Counted from the first letter of the stretch, positions 13,501 to 57,302 are shown. The stretch: 64,000 bases of DNA from Maylandia zebra (GCF_041146795.1 NC_135179.1:13637047-13701046); one strand, 5' to 3'. Program-made: numbers and translations. Notes: generated by a model not told the origin, from the sequence alone.

Positions 13501-13755
13501 ACTTTGATTTGCTGCAATTCCCATCGCAACAATGGAAGTTACCCCACATTAAACACTATGTTTGTATCACCTTTGCTGCTCCTGATGTTTTGCGGTTATC
13601 TTTTTTTTTTTTTTTTCCTGCCCACAGAACTAAACAAGAACCGGAGGAAACTATTTGAGCCACCCATCAGGTCCTCCTTCCTGGAAGGGGGGGCAAGCGG
13701 CCGCCTCTCCCGCCAGTTTCACGCTGAGATGGCCAGCGTCAGTGGGCGATGGTAG
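1144..13755 (+). CDS. bicc1: Protein bicaudal C homolog 1 (3' part: end of KH array, linker, SAM domain)
   Basis: RNA-binding regulator of mRNA translation and stability that forms cytoplasmic SAM-polymer granules. Thirteen in-phase coding exons: 1144-1275, 4634-4838, 6465-6626, 6850-7022, 7126-7267, 9051-9204, 10382-10541, 10645-10684, 10908-11062, 11252-11414, 11731-11894, 12216-12315, 13628-13755 (TAG at 13753). They encode 625 residues; the N-terminal KH domains lie upstream of the window. Exons 1-2 carry the end of the KH array (VFISIKPKPKQPSK, then SVERNAVNMYEARKFLLGLE). A Ser/Pro/Asn-rich linker follows, with conserved blocks NMQAFDYEQKKLLATK-like and TNTWSGLGFSKSMPAETIK. The SAM domain spans the last three exons (LPELFSKLGLGKYTDVF, LTLTDQDLKELGI, FGARRKMLLAIS) and the protein ends in ASVSGRW. 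The exon at 7126 uses acceptor tatag, because the cag at 7138 gives a stop. Family match is by recalled human BICC1. Teleosts may carry a and b copies; which copy this is was not settled. Confidence 0.96.
1517..1546. repeat. 30-bp near-perfect palindrome in bicc1 intron
   Basis: The arms CCAAAGAATGG and CCATTCTTTGG flank an ATTTAAA-like centre. 28 of 30 positions equal their reverse complement. Confidence 0.8.
2832..3122 (+). repeat. Dispersed teleost repeat (SINE-like or MITE-like, degraded)
   Basis: The segment reads as a diverged copy of a very common fish repeat: 'gtgtggagtttgcgtgttctc', then 'tgcgtgggtttcctccaggtgctc', 'gatggactggcaacctgtacag' and 'agggtgtaactcatgcct', ending near 'gtggatgaatg'. 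It lies in the bicc1 intron between 1275 and 4634. Family assignment is from memory. The ORFs across it are not genes. Confidence 0.7.
7690..7965 (+). repeat. Mosaic of dispersed repeats in bicc1 intron
   Basis: A 'ggtgtacctaacaaagtgg' end is followed by 'gccaaggaggtcatgtgattgg'. Next comes the 'cctgagcctggttcttccagg...gtttcttcctgttaaa' block with 'tttttccttcccactgtcac'. The last block recurs at 17360-17490, so at least that part is a family with two copies in this window. Confidence 0.75.
8350..8660. other. CpG-rich patch inside bicc1 intron
   Basis: Local CpG density (ctcgcgg, cacgcgtctcg, cccgacgcgg) is clearly above the AT-rich flanks in the 1.8-kb intron between exons ending 7267 and starting 9051. 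No splice-consistent coding exon was found. It could be a degraded mobile element or an internal regulatory region. Confidence 0.4.
9948..10266. mobile_element. MITE-like element with about 45-bp imperfect terminal inverted repeats
   Basis: The left end reads cttttccacgagtagctgct and continues to 'actcggttt'. The right end, reverse complemented, reads cttttccactagtatctact and continues to 'cctcggtttt'. The element is about 320 bp, non-coding, and sits in the bicc1 intron just upstream of exon 10382. No clear target-site duplication was seen, so the superfamily is left open. Confidence 0.75.
10544..10584 (+). repeat. (AC)n microsatellite directly at a splice donor
   Basis: The exon ends ATGCAG at 10541, the donor gt is at 10542-10543, and an uninterrupted AC run of about 20 units follows at once. 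The whole intron (10542-10644) is only 103 bp. Confidence 0.95.
10803..10872. repeat. Two abutting perfect palindromes (34 bp and 36 bp)
   Basis: 10803-10836 begins CACTAAATATTATATAA and is its own reverse complement. 10837-10872 begins TTTCTATAAAAGAATTAT and is also a perfect palindrome. They touch without spacer inside the 223-bp bicc1 intron 10685-10907. Confidence 0.95.
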
Positions 13756-16700
13756 GCGCCTCCAGAGCTCCAGTCATCGGAGAACCGTCCATAAAGAAGA
13801 CCAGAGTCCAGCATCTTAGAGTGGTGTCTAGGTTTCAGTGGTTGTTTACCCTTTTTCAGCTTCAGCTGAATTGAGACTGTTCGCAAAGTTGCATTGCCAT
13901 ATAGTGCATTTATAAATACTTTTTTTTTTAAAAGCCATAGTTTTACCTGAAGTGCCAACAACAACAAAAAAAGGGATTTCTCAGATACATGAAGTTCAGT
14001 GTTATTGCCTTATAAATCCACTAGTCTCTTGTTGAGCATTTATATATGAAGGGTGTGGTTTTGGTTCTGTCCAGTATTTCTGTCCACTTTTTGTTCAAGG
14101 GAACAGGCAGAATGATTAGTACATCATTTTACACATTGGTACTACCTGCATTTGTATTATGCTCTTGTATCAGTGACATGCACTTTAATAATACTAGATT
14201 TTTGCCTGTGAGAGCCTTATTCCTTAGATTGAAATGAAACTATGCATTTTTTTATTGACTTAAAGCAGAGATGCATTTTCTACCAAGCCAAAAGTAAGCA
14301 CTTAACCAGTGACATTAGCACAGCACCAAATGAAGTAATAATAGGTCAGCGCACCTAAGCGGTGACTTGATCAACTTTAACACATAACCAAAGTAAATCT
14401 CATTGTGACCTTTGACTCCTTCAGTGTTTCGATTGGTGGACATTCCTCCGAGATCAGTGTTTGTGTTGAGCATCAGTTTCTCTTTCTAGACGAGACAAAA
14501 ATAAGTATTTTGTATTCATTTTGCATTATGATTTTATTTTTTAGTTTTTATTACCATCTTAGGCAAATGAGTGGAATGTTTATTGGTAATCGGTTTACAT
14601 ATGTATTTTTTTATATTTTCATGAATGAGTGTCTATGATTATTTTGTTTTGTTTTTTGTAATTAGTTTGCTTGTAAGTTTTAGTTTTATTTCCTGCCCTT
14701 TAGTCTCTGGAGCCATAACATGGCTGTGCCATTAGACAGCAGCAGAGATGTGAGACAGTTAGGCAAAGCTTTGTAGGCCTCTTTGATTGTGTCAACAGGC
14801 AATTTTCTGTGGTTTTTCTTCTGTGTTTATAGTACTTGGTCTTTTGTTTTATCTTTTTTGCCAGTCATGGCCTCTCTGTGGCCCCTTCCATGTGCCTTAA
14901 ATCTCCCAATCTGGTCTACTGTGTATCTGAAACTTTTTTTTATCTTTCTGTTAGCTTAGAGTTTCAGCTAGAGCAAGGAGAGGAGGCCTGTTAACAGAAC
15001 AAGGCCTTGCCTTTAATAGTGAAACGTGCCAATATCCATAACTCATTTTTTTTCAGCAGGAAGAAATTTCGTTAAGAACACTAATATTTTGTTCTGACCT
15101 TACTTTCCAGATAGGAAGTGCCATCACAGAAAGAACCAGTTTTCCCACAGCCAACATGGTCTCATATTAATAGTTCTGCGAGACAAATAGAGAACTAAGG
15201 TCACCAGAAGTACTGCGAGATCTAAGATGAAAACAAATAAAAATCTGGTATTTTCTACTATCAGTCATGTAATCTAATATCCCCAAAACCTGGTTAAGCA
15301 GTGTTTAATAAAGTAACAGAATTATGCATGCAGCGGCAGTGTTTATCACCAGAGCTTGTGTTTGCTCTGTAGCCCTGGATTATGTTCAGTCGTGTGTTTT
15401 TTGAAAAGGAAAACATCCTTTTTTCCAGCAGTTCATTAACTTTGGATAACTCAAATGTTTTTTTTGTGTAATGTTCTTAAAATATGTCTGAGCATTTAAA
15501 CTACAAGAACATCCATCTTCCAATGATGAGAGCGTTTTTCAAGTGCAATTCAAAGCCTCTTTGTGAAGTCATTTTTCCTTTTTGTTTATATTTGCAGTAC
15601 AGTAGGTTTAAAAGCTAAGACTGAGTAATATTCTTAGTTTAAATGAACAAGACCTGTATAAACTCTTAAAGTATGTACAAGACACTTCTGAAAAATTATC
15701 ACTGCAAGTGCGTAAACGTTTATCTCAGCAGATTTAATTATGACAGACAGCAGCAGCAATCCTCGTATCGTTTCAAAGTAGTTGATCATTTATCACTTTT
15801 TTGTTTTAATTTACAGCGATTTAAAACCCTCATTTTTAACCACTTTTCCGTCCTATCTCGCATCCTATCCTATCTGACTTGAGCCATTCTCAATGTGGTT
15901 GTCAAGTTAGTAACACTACACTAAGTGATATTCTGACATGGTTGCTTATGCAAACCAGGTAAATTCTTGTTTTTGTTTTGTTTTTTATTGTTTTTGTTTT
16001 GTTTTTTTGAAGTCTTAAAGAAGATGAAGAAGGCTAAAGCTTAATGTAGAAAGGGATTCTTTATTCTACAAGGAAACCCGGAGCTGCTTTTGCTCCACAT
16101 GGTACTACATTTAAAAAGAAAATAGATAAATAATGTTGAGCACTGATTCTCCCAGTGCTGTGACTCGTGTTCCTGCCTAGCAGACATTTGTTTTCATCCT
16201 TCACTTTTTTTTGGATGTGTTTGCTCGGAGGGCAATAGAGGTTCTTGTCTCATCAAGTGAATGTTTCAAATTTATATATATTGCCTTGATGATGCATGTT
16301 ATTGCAGCTTGATCACAGATCAGTAAAGGGACTCACCAAGTCAAAAGGTTTACTGCTAGCTTGCCTAGTCTTTGCCCTTGATTGAATAGTTTCACAATTA
16401 TGTCTTTGATTTGTTGTATTAGTCATATTAATATTCCCAAAGGGATTTATTTGAAGGAATCTTTGTACTGCAATCAAATGGTACATTTATAATGTAAATG
16501 TAAACCACTAAGGAAATGATGTATAACATAACTTTTGTACAACTTTTCATTTTTACAGTCATTGTTTTTGCGTGAGAAACGTACAATTCTGCACCATATT
16601 CCTAAGATGGATTCGTGCATAAACATTGCCATGTGGTCAACGCTCTGTTCACTGTGGCATCTGTTGATGCTGTTGTTATTCTAACTGTATTGTAGTACAG

Positions 16701-16805
16701 ATATAAACTTTTCAGAGAATCTGTCAAGCAGGCAAAAAAATGTTTGTTCGAACATTCAAATGATATTATGAAGGTAATAAATGTATGCAAACAAAAGCGC
16801 CTTTT
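13756..16805 (+). other. bicc1: Probable bicc1 3'UTR
   Basis: AT-rich, non-coding sequence directly after the bicc1 stop. Candidate poly(A) signals AATAAA lie at 15307-15312 and 16776-16781. The second is followed by a T/GT-rich stretch (ttttggttttgttt), which favours a 3'UTR of about 3 kb. Seed-type sites GCACTTTA (14180) and AGCACTTA (14297) lie inside. The end is inferred. Confidence 0.55.
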
Positions 16806-17329
16806 GGTTTTGTTTCCCACATAACACAGAAATGTCGAGTTTTGAAACTTTCTCAAGTCTGAAGCTACCAGGCTGTCCAGGCGCACAGTATCAGTGCAGT
16901 ATTTCTAGAAAAGGGCTGTTAAACGTGGAGCCCGAGGGCCAGAATCGACCTTGCAAAGACTCCAATCCAGCACACTGGAAGGCTTTGGGGAAAATTTTTC
17001 TTCCTTATAAAGAAAGATAAAGAAATTGCACTTCTTTATCTTGTATTAAGAGATTTATGTTGACAAAAAGGAGTTTTACTCATCCGCCTTGGATACATAC
17101 TTTATTTGTAATTTTGACCAGCAGAAGTTAGTTAAAATTAGGCTAAAAAAAGTTAGGCCTGGTTTAGGTGACGCTGAACCCTCAGGTTATGCTGCATTAG
17201 TCTAGGCCCATTGGGGCTTCCCATCGTGCATCAAGTCTTTCTTCTTTGATCAGCTCTTTTCACTCTGTTTATCCACCACTTTGCATTACATCATTAATTA
17301 TTCTCTGGCTCTCTTCCACACAGTCTCCC

Positions 17330-17492
17330 ACTCCTCACACCCAGCATGACAGATGGCTGCCCTTCCCTGAGCCTGGTTCTGCTCAAGTTATTTTTCCTGT
17401 TAAAAGGGAGGTTTTTCCTTCACACTGTCACCAAGTGCTTTCACTGAAGTGACTGTTGTTGTGATTTGGAGCTATATAAATTGAATTGAAGG
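17330..17492 (+). repeat. Dispersed repeat, second copy of the 'cctgagcctggttct' family
   Basis: Contains 'cctgagcctggttctgct', 'tttttccttcacactgtcac' and 'aagtgctttcactgaag', with a tail 'gttgtgatttggagctatat' followed by 'aaattgaattgaa'. The A/T tail marks the 3' end on the plus strand. It shares its core with 7840-7930. Confidence 0.8.
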
Positions 17493-20115
17493 TAATCCTT
17501 CTGCACTATTCTGCAATCACTTGGTGTGTCTGTTTAAAGACACATTCAAAAACACATTTGCATACTGCAGTTTGAGGGTAATGTGCTTACATGATGTCTA
17601 ACCTGCACAGCATCTGCTTAATCCAACAAAATGAATCTATGACCAATGAGGATTTGCAGTACAAGACACACTTGAGAAGAAATTTAAAGTTGTCTTCTCT
17701 CCTTATAAACAGGCTACTGTAGTATGGGGAGAGAATTTATTTTCTTTGTTTTGCATGAAAGTACTGCAAATAATACATTTCTGCACGACTAACTGCCAGA
17801 AAACTGTTCACATCCGTGAAATAAAATATGGGTTTTTGTGAGATCTCGGTCACAAATTCAGCAGTGATGATGCTTCTTGGTTAATATGAGAAGATTAGAA
17901 AAACTGTTTTTGCTTTGCAGAGGGAAAACCTCAAGGGGGCAGTATTGTCACTGAAAATGACATTTCCCAAGTAAAGCGTGGAAAATGGTTACTCAGCAAC
18001 AGATTATAAAATGTAAAGAAATGATAAAAATAGCATTTTATTCGTGAGAGACTCTTTGCAGCACAGCACATTGTCATTCGCCACCTCTAATACATATCAT
18101 AGCTGTAATTTTGAAGTTAGTTTGGAAAATGTTCAAACTTGAAAGAAAATGATGCGTTTGCCTGTGGCTGTTTGCATATTCCCAAAGTGCTGTATTTTAC
18201 CTGACATATGGAAAGTGATTCGGTTTTCAGTCGTTTTTATTTTATTGCTCAAAAAAAAAAACATCTCCAGGCCTCTCTTCTGATTATGGCAGCAAATTAA
18301 TGTTCAGCTGTTTGCCACATAGACAGAGGGAGTCACTCATCCATCTCAAATGAGCCCTTTAACAGGTGGTGCCACTGAACTATGGTCTGTAAAGCACCTG
18401 TGGTTTCTATAACATCACAATATTGAATGGGATGTAAATACTGGTATGTACAAGTGAGAAACTCACGGGGTAATGTGTAGGAAGGATGTTATGAAAACAT
18501 TCCTTTTGCTGTCTGCTGCCAATTGCTGACATGACAAACGGATCACACCTATAATTAAATCTAGGTCTTATCTAAGAAAATGGTCCCATCATGAAGAGAA
18601 TGTATCTGGATTCGGCAGAAACAAATTCACCTACATTTAATCTCATAAAGGATATTAGAGCTCTAGAGAAAAGCTAGTAGTTGCAAAATTTCAGAGTCTT
18701 TTCAATTGCACTATGGGTAGTTGTGTGTGCAGCACAGTCGGCAATCATTCCCTTTGCCCAGCGTGGCTAATTTCAATTTCATGTGCTATTGTGAGAGACA
18801 GGGTGAGAGAGGGACAGCTAAATTGCAGAGAAAGAAGTATTTTTTTTTTTTTGTTATCACTAACCAACCCTGCATTTATTCAGCATCCTGGCAGCATCCC
18901 CGTCAAAAGACCAGAGTCCACAGCTTCACATATTGTTCTCATGGGCAGCTTGCCTCTGCAGGAAAGGTGTAAATTAGAGTAGCTGTGACTCGGTTGCTAC
19001 CTCACCATACCTGGCTCTTATCCAGTGGACATTATGCTCACGGTGCCTGATAAGTCTAGCTCTTTTTCTGTGAGCTCATTCTCCATCATATAAAGTGACC
19101 CGTATGTCAGAGCATCTGCATCACCGATGTTGAAAACGGTCACAAGAACATTTCTTTCTACTTTGCTTTAAGAAGCCAGACTAAATTGTATTTTTTGAAG
19201 TGGTCTTGAGCAACAGGTCTCCAGGATTTTTGAAGGTCTGTCAAAGTTTTCCTGTTTTTCACCAATTTAAAAAATCTATTTTTGAACATTTTAAGTTTTT
19301 AGTATTTTGTTGTAAAGCATTTTGTGATATTAGTCTTGAAAGGTCCTATACAAATATCATTTCTGTTATGTTTTTTTAGTTTGGTTCACTTAAAGGTTGT
19401 AAACTGTCATTCCTGGAAAGCATTGATAACAAAGCACAACCAACCCACTTGGCAGCACCTCAGTAAACAACACATTTATGCTCATTTGTTTACGCTTTAT
19501 TCCATACAAACAGAAATAAAAAGACAACTAACAAGCTGAAACATTGGCATAATAATGTGAAAGTCAAAAAACAATCATGCCTTGAAATATGGGCATAGTT
19601 GGTTAAATTAACAAAATAATATGACTGCATTTGTGAGCATTATAGACGATGATAGGTGGGTTTTTCTTTCTTCAGTCAGAGGGAGGAAAGCTGCTCCTCC
19701 CTGTTTCCAGTCTTTGTGTTAAGCTATAGTTAATGAGCCTCTAGCTCTGCAGCTATACATGTTTATCCTCCTCATGCGAAGCTCTCCAGCAAAACAAATA
19801 AGCTTATTTTCCTTCATGCTTATCCTGCATTGCACACCCAATTAATTCATTTTATTAATAACATTTGGACCCGGCTTTTAATTGGTCTCCCCTGATTTCA
19901 TTGTGGCCTTTCGGCGTATAAATGAACTTCATTTGAATTTCATATAATCTTAGATAAAGTGGAATTGAACTGGGCCCCCGGAGAAAACGCATAAGCACAG
20001 ATCCATTATCAATCAAGCTGCAGCTACACCGAGGCCAGACTTCACACTGTAAATCAATGACATGCTTCATTTGCTGCCCTGAAACGCCAGATAAATGTCT
20101 TTGTGGTATGATGTG

Positions 20116-20142
20116 ACACACACACACACACACACACACACA
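20116..20142. repeat. (AC)n microsatellite
   Basis: An uninterrupted AC run of about 13 units between gatgtg and gtggtgac. Confidence 0.95.
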
Positions 20143-20650
20143 GTGGTGACTTGGTATTGTTTTCTGCAAATGTAAAATGGTCTGCCCATGCACTCCATAT
20201 TCTGCCTCTTAACTGACCTCTGAGACTGTGTGTATGCGGCTGTGTAAGAGATGCCGAAAGATGCAGAGGCATTAAATATAATTATAGAGACGTCTGCATA
20301 TGGGTCGCTCCGCCTTCTTTATCACTTCAAAATCTTCACACCTATTTGATCTGTTTTCTCACTGCACCTTTCTCCCCGCTATTTCTCCATCTGCCACTGT
20401 GTGTTCACTTGGCCTCTAAACACAGCAGAGGGAGCAAATGAGAGTGGACTGCCAATACAGTGTACACTATGGCCTATAGTGTGCACACACAAACATACAC
20501 TGCATGGCACTGCAAGATTTGGAGTGGAGCAGAAAAATGAGAAGACAAATGAGAGGAAAAAATGGTAGACAATTGACAAAGTAGAACTGAAGAGGCAAAA
20601 GTATTAAAGGAAGAATGTTAGTAAAGGAACAAGAAAGGGGAAAAGATTTG

Positions 20651-20752
<102 letters not shown>

Positions 20753-22231
20753 ACTGCCTTCTTTCATCCTCCTGCAGCTCTACTGGAAACACTGATGCTA
20801 ACACAGGACGACTCACCCTGTAGGGGATATTGGTGGGTGGAGAGATGGCGTGGCGGAAAGGATGGATGGAGGTAGAATGAGAAGGAATCCTCCAGAACTG
20901 GTCAGCCTCATCCCTCCCCCTCCCCATCCTGCTCCTCCTCTCTCAAAGCAGATCAGCACAGCAGGCAGTGGAGGGACATAAGAGGTGTGGGGGGAGGGAG
21001 ACAGGGCAACAAAGGGAAATTGATGATGACATATAGCAATTAGGCTTTTTGAAGCTTGTGCATTTAGGGCTATTAGGTGTGCTCTACTTGTTTTTGTTTA
21101 TGATTTAGTCACTGCACATGGACTTTCAATGATCTGGTTTCTGAAACCAGTGGGGTGTGGGGGGCATTTAAACAAATGCAGTGTTGTTAATCCATGGATG
21201 TCACTGTAATGCTCTTTACACAGCTGGGGGGCAACTGTCAAGTCATGTCATATAGCAAATATATAATGTTACGCATGGCTTTCATCCACTTAAAGGCATA
21301 CTAAAAATAACTCCAATTTAAATTTTTAAGGTGAATGTGGCAGCATCTTCTCCCCAGAACACTGCAGTGTGTTTGCAGGGAGTGATCAGGATGCTGACCT
21401 TTACCTTAAATGCACTGTGTATCCCTGGCAGGAAATGTGAGCCTTAGTGGAATCCAAGCGTGGAATATGTTCAAGGCTTTAGTGGTGCGCCTTATATGTT
21501 TCCTACTGAATCTGAATGCCATAGTGATTATGAGCTTATCAGGACTTTAATTTGCCTGCCTGCCACAACCCCATTTTTTTAATCCTTCAAGCTGCATGAA
21601 AACGCAAGCCAATTACTTTCCTGCAGGCAAATCAAACATTATTATTATTTCCCCCTTTTTAGTTTTGTTAATCTACAGTTTTTCTTGTCTGTCTCAACTT
21701 CAGAGATGATGATGATGATGCTGTGACAGTGTGTTTCCCCAGAAGAGTTAGGGTGACTCTCCTCTATACGGTTCACTGCACTCCCTCCCTCTTTTTGTGG
21801 TTTTAAGCACCATGACTCAAGAGGGGGAATAGACGCAGCTGCAGAATCCGTTGTCCGCTGACTAGATAAGCACTCTGGCCTCTCCTCCGGGCTTCTTGTA
21901 TAACACTTGAACAAAAACAAATAGAAAGTGACACCTCCTCAGTCTGATGCTCCCATGTGGAGCATGGAGACGAGGGAAGACTGCTTTAGGAGATATAAGA
22001 ATGAGAATGACTCCATGATGATGAGCCACAACTTCTGTATAATCAAATGCTGTTATTAAAGGCAGCCTGAAGCCTTGCTTAGCCACAGTGTGGTCTACGC
22101 CTGCACTTGACCTTCCTGTTCCTGGGAGGCACTGATAAAAAAAGGGTGTAGAGGTCTAATGGAGATAATTACACACCCACACCCAGTATAAAGTGTGGTT
22201 TTCTGGCTATGATATGTTATTATGCGCCAAC

Positions 22232-22277
22232 ATGTCTAAAGAGCGAGAGGATTCGTCACCTAAATGGAAAAGCAGAG
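22232..22277 (+). other. phyhipl: Candidate alternative first coding exon of phyhipl
   Basis: An ATG at 22232 opens MSKEREDSSPKWKSR, followed by one extra base and a strong donor, AGAG|gtaagc, at 22277. The one-base overhang matches the phase of phyhipl exon 2 at 30766 exactly, as does the main first exon. A joined product would start MSKEREDSSPKWKSRG and run into the [15 protein letters not shown] segment. It lies about 700 bp upstream of the main start. No transcript evidence is available. Confidence 0.4.
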
Positions 22278-22559
22278 GTAAGCCTGGTCATTCGTTATGT
22301 CCTGCAGCATGTCAGAGTCGTCCCACTGCTCATTACCGCCTGGACCACTTGCACCTGCGCTCCTGCACAAAAAGGGGACTACACCTCACCAAATAAGGAC
22401 ATGTGAGAGCCTCGTTGGGGATGACGTTAAACGTGAAATGGGGACGAACGGGAGCGCGTGGACCGTTTAGATGAGGGACCTAACGTGGAAAAGGAACGCC
22501 GAGCTAATCTGGTTACATAAGAAGCCATTGTATTTCCAGAACGTCTCTGCGCTAATCTG

Positions 22560-22961
22560 CTGAACTATTCATGCTCAACTGTCCCGCGGCGGCGTAACAT
22601 ACAGGACGGGCGCGCGCACACTTGTGGCTCTGAAGGCTCAGAAGCTTCTTCTGCTTTTGGCAGCGTGTGAAACAAGATAAATACATACAGTGATATACGT
22701 TCACGGATCCCCGCAAAAGCTGCCATGCCTCATTTTGCAACTGGCGGCGTGTGCTGCTCGCGCCCGTGACGATTCCGCTGACGCGCCAATAGCCGCACCA
22801 CCCCAGAGAGACAGAGGAGAGCTGCGAGCGACTGACTGGACACCAGTCTCTCTTTCTCTTTCTTTTCCCACCCCTTAACGACCGCGGACGGACGCCTTCT
22901 GCTGTGCAAAATCCGTGGACGAAATTTAAACTACTAACATCATCCAGGCTCTTCTGCAGAG
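22560..22961 (+). promoter_or_regulatory. phyhipl: phyhipl promoter and 5'UTR region
   Basis: A GC- and CpG-rich stretch (cccgcggcggcg, ggacgggcgcgcgc, ccgctgacgcgccaat) in otherwise AT-rich DNA, immediately upstream of the ATG at 22962. A CCAAT box lies at 22786-22790. The transcription start is not placed. Confidence 0.6.
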
Positions 22962-36599
<13,638 letters not shown>

Positions 36600-37600
36600 G
36601 GGAAACAGCAGAATGTTTAAAAGGAAAAAGAGCGTAGGAGGGGGGGGGGGGGGGGGGGGAGTAACTGACCTCTACTCACACAAAGGAAGTCCACATGTAC
36701 TGATGAAGCAGACCAACACATGCATGAAGCAGATTTAGTAGGCTAACACCAACATATCTCTGACACTGCTCTGTACTCTCAAAAGACCATCATTCCCAAA
36801 GAAGAGTGGAGAAAAAGACGAAGGTACACCACTCTGACACCTGCACCATTGTCTACTCATCTGAGGGTGGGTTATCCTAATGTTGAAAACAGAAACACAT
36901 AAAGATATCTTAGGAGTCAGCAGACTGAAATATGTAAACCTGGGACACCGACGACACAGATCCATCTACTCATCCGGCAAGTCACACTTACAAAACCCTT
37001 TAACTGTACTAACAAACATGGGCTGCTTCATTTCAATTTCCTGTTGTTTCTCAAATCAGTTGTCCCATACTTTATTGGCCTATGCCTTGCTCTTATAGAT
37101 ATACTGTTAACTGCCCACTGTGTGTGTGGACAATTTCTTTTTTCTGATTACATTGTCTTATTTTATTGTCATTTTTTACGATGTTTGATTGTCATTGAAC
37201 AGTTGACAAATTGTTTTTACCTCCTCCTAGTGGCATGGACTGGTACTACAATTTTCTAGGGCTGCAGCATCGATAGTCATCTTGATTTATACCAAAGGTA
37301 TTAAAAACCAGACATAAAACCGCTGTGGAATCTTAACCGTACTAATGCAACAGCCTCTGAAATGTGTATTCACCGAGTCTTTGATGACCAAGAGTGAACT
37401 ATTTGTTTTTAAAAAAAAAAAAAAAAAGAAAAGCATGATGCAGTTCTGTGCAGCATGAGTTTGAAAGCTGTCAGTACCTCTGTCATAGCAACCTTTTCTG
37501 CAACAGTCATTATTATTTCGTTGTAGTTAGTGCAAAGAAAGAAAGTGGAACCTTAAACTGTGTTTATTAGAATAAATGTGAAAAAATATTTATTTTTATT
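36600..37600 (+). other. phyhipl: phyhipl 3'UTR
   Basis: Non-coding sequence following the stop. It carries a G20 run 40 bases in, an A-rich run near 37411-37427, and a single good poly(A) signal AATAAA at 37571-37576. The end is inferred. Confidence 0.6.
36640..36659. repeat. G20 homopolymer in phyhipl 3'UTR
   Basis: Twenty consecutive G beginning 41 bases after the stop codon; potential G-quadruplex former. Confidence 0.9.
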
Positions 37601-38381
37601 GATACATTCATATATTATATATAGATATATAGAAAACTATATAAACCAGAAGTGCACAATGTTAAAAGCTCTGATCATTGTCAACAACGGCATTTAGGGG
37701 GGATAAACTTCATATAGGCAAAAATGGGGGTAAACACAAATTCGACAGCAGGTACTGTATAACTTGCACTATGATGTTCACCAAAATTCACATTTTTCCA
37801 AGGTGAACACGCAAATTCAAAAGTTACAATATAGCTCAACTATGTAATTCTTAATACATATCATAGCACAATGTAGGACTAAAAACGGACATGCACAAAC
37901 ACTGCAGGATTGTCTCATTGACTGCATTTAAGCTTACGCGTTTCTGCCAACACAGCACTTTTAAATGCATTTTCCACATTAACCCTGGACACAGGTGTCA
38001 AATAGTGTTTTGGCAAGGGGGAAAAAGTGAATAACAAAAAGTGCCATATAATACATAATCTTAAAATGACTCCAGTGTAACTAACATCAAGTTATTACAG
38101 CGCTTCATTCTTGACATAGATTTGTGCTACATAACATAAGCTTGCTACATCAGGTTTATAATAAGATGGGTCATGAATAATAAGGGATGTCTTCTTGGGA
38201 CTGCAGTGACCCCGCATTTTAGATTGTCACCAATTTCCATCACTTTTTCCTTCATGTAAAGTGCATCTACATAATGAGCATGGCATGAAACAAGACCAGA
38301 ACCACCGGCTTCACGACCTGATTTATTTCAGAAATGATCGAGTCCTGTTAAGTTAGAGAAAAAGGTCCCACTGTGAGTAAC
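37563..38381 (-). other. fam13c: fam13c 3'UTR
   Basis: Downstream of the fam13c stop on the minus strand. Reverse-strand AATAAA signals lie at 37595-37600, 37589-37594 and 37563-37568. They overlap the phyhipl poly(A) region, so the two genes converge tail to tail with no spacer. Confidence 0.6.
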
Positions 38382-57048
<18,667 letters not shown>

Positions 57049-57050
57049 TT

Positions 57051-57116
57051 TCAGCTCAGCGAACCGGGGCAGTTCTCCTTTTTTGAAATGTAGACAGGTT
57101 TTTCCCTCCTCGACAT
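57051..57116 (-). other. Upstream ORF in the fam13c 5' leader
   Basis: ATG (57116-57114, A at -3) opens 21 codons starting MSRREKPVYISKKENCPG. The TGA (57053-57051) is two bases before the fam13c ATG, which itself has A at -3 and G at +4. It counts as a uORF only if the transcript starts above 57116. Confidence 0.55.
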
Positions 57117-57302
57117 GATGATCCGCTCTCTGAAACTATCTGAAAGCCCGACGTACGAAGACTAATTACTGCCATGGCCCTCACATCCCAGTGTGCGAGG
57201 TGTACAACGGATGAGGAATGCTGTTGTTAAAATTGAGTAGTTAGCGTACTTCTTCTCACCGTTACGTTAGCTCCCCCCTGGAAAATATTGTTTAGGTTGC
57301 TA

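Noticed and set aside
17014..17042. Hairpin AAGATAAAGAA / TTCTTTATCTT.
   Set aside because: Only an 11-bp AT-rich stem; expected by chance in several kb of AT-rich DNA.
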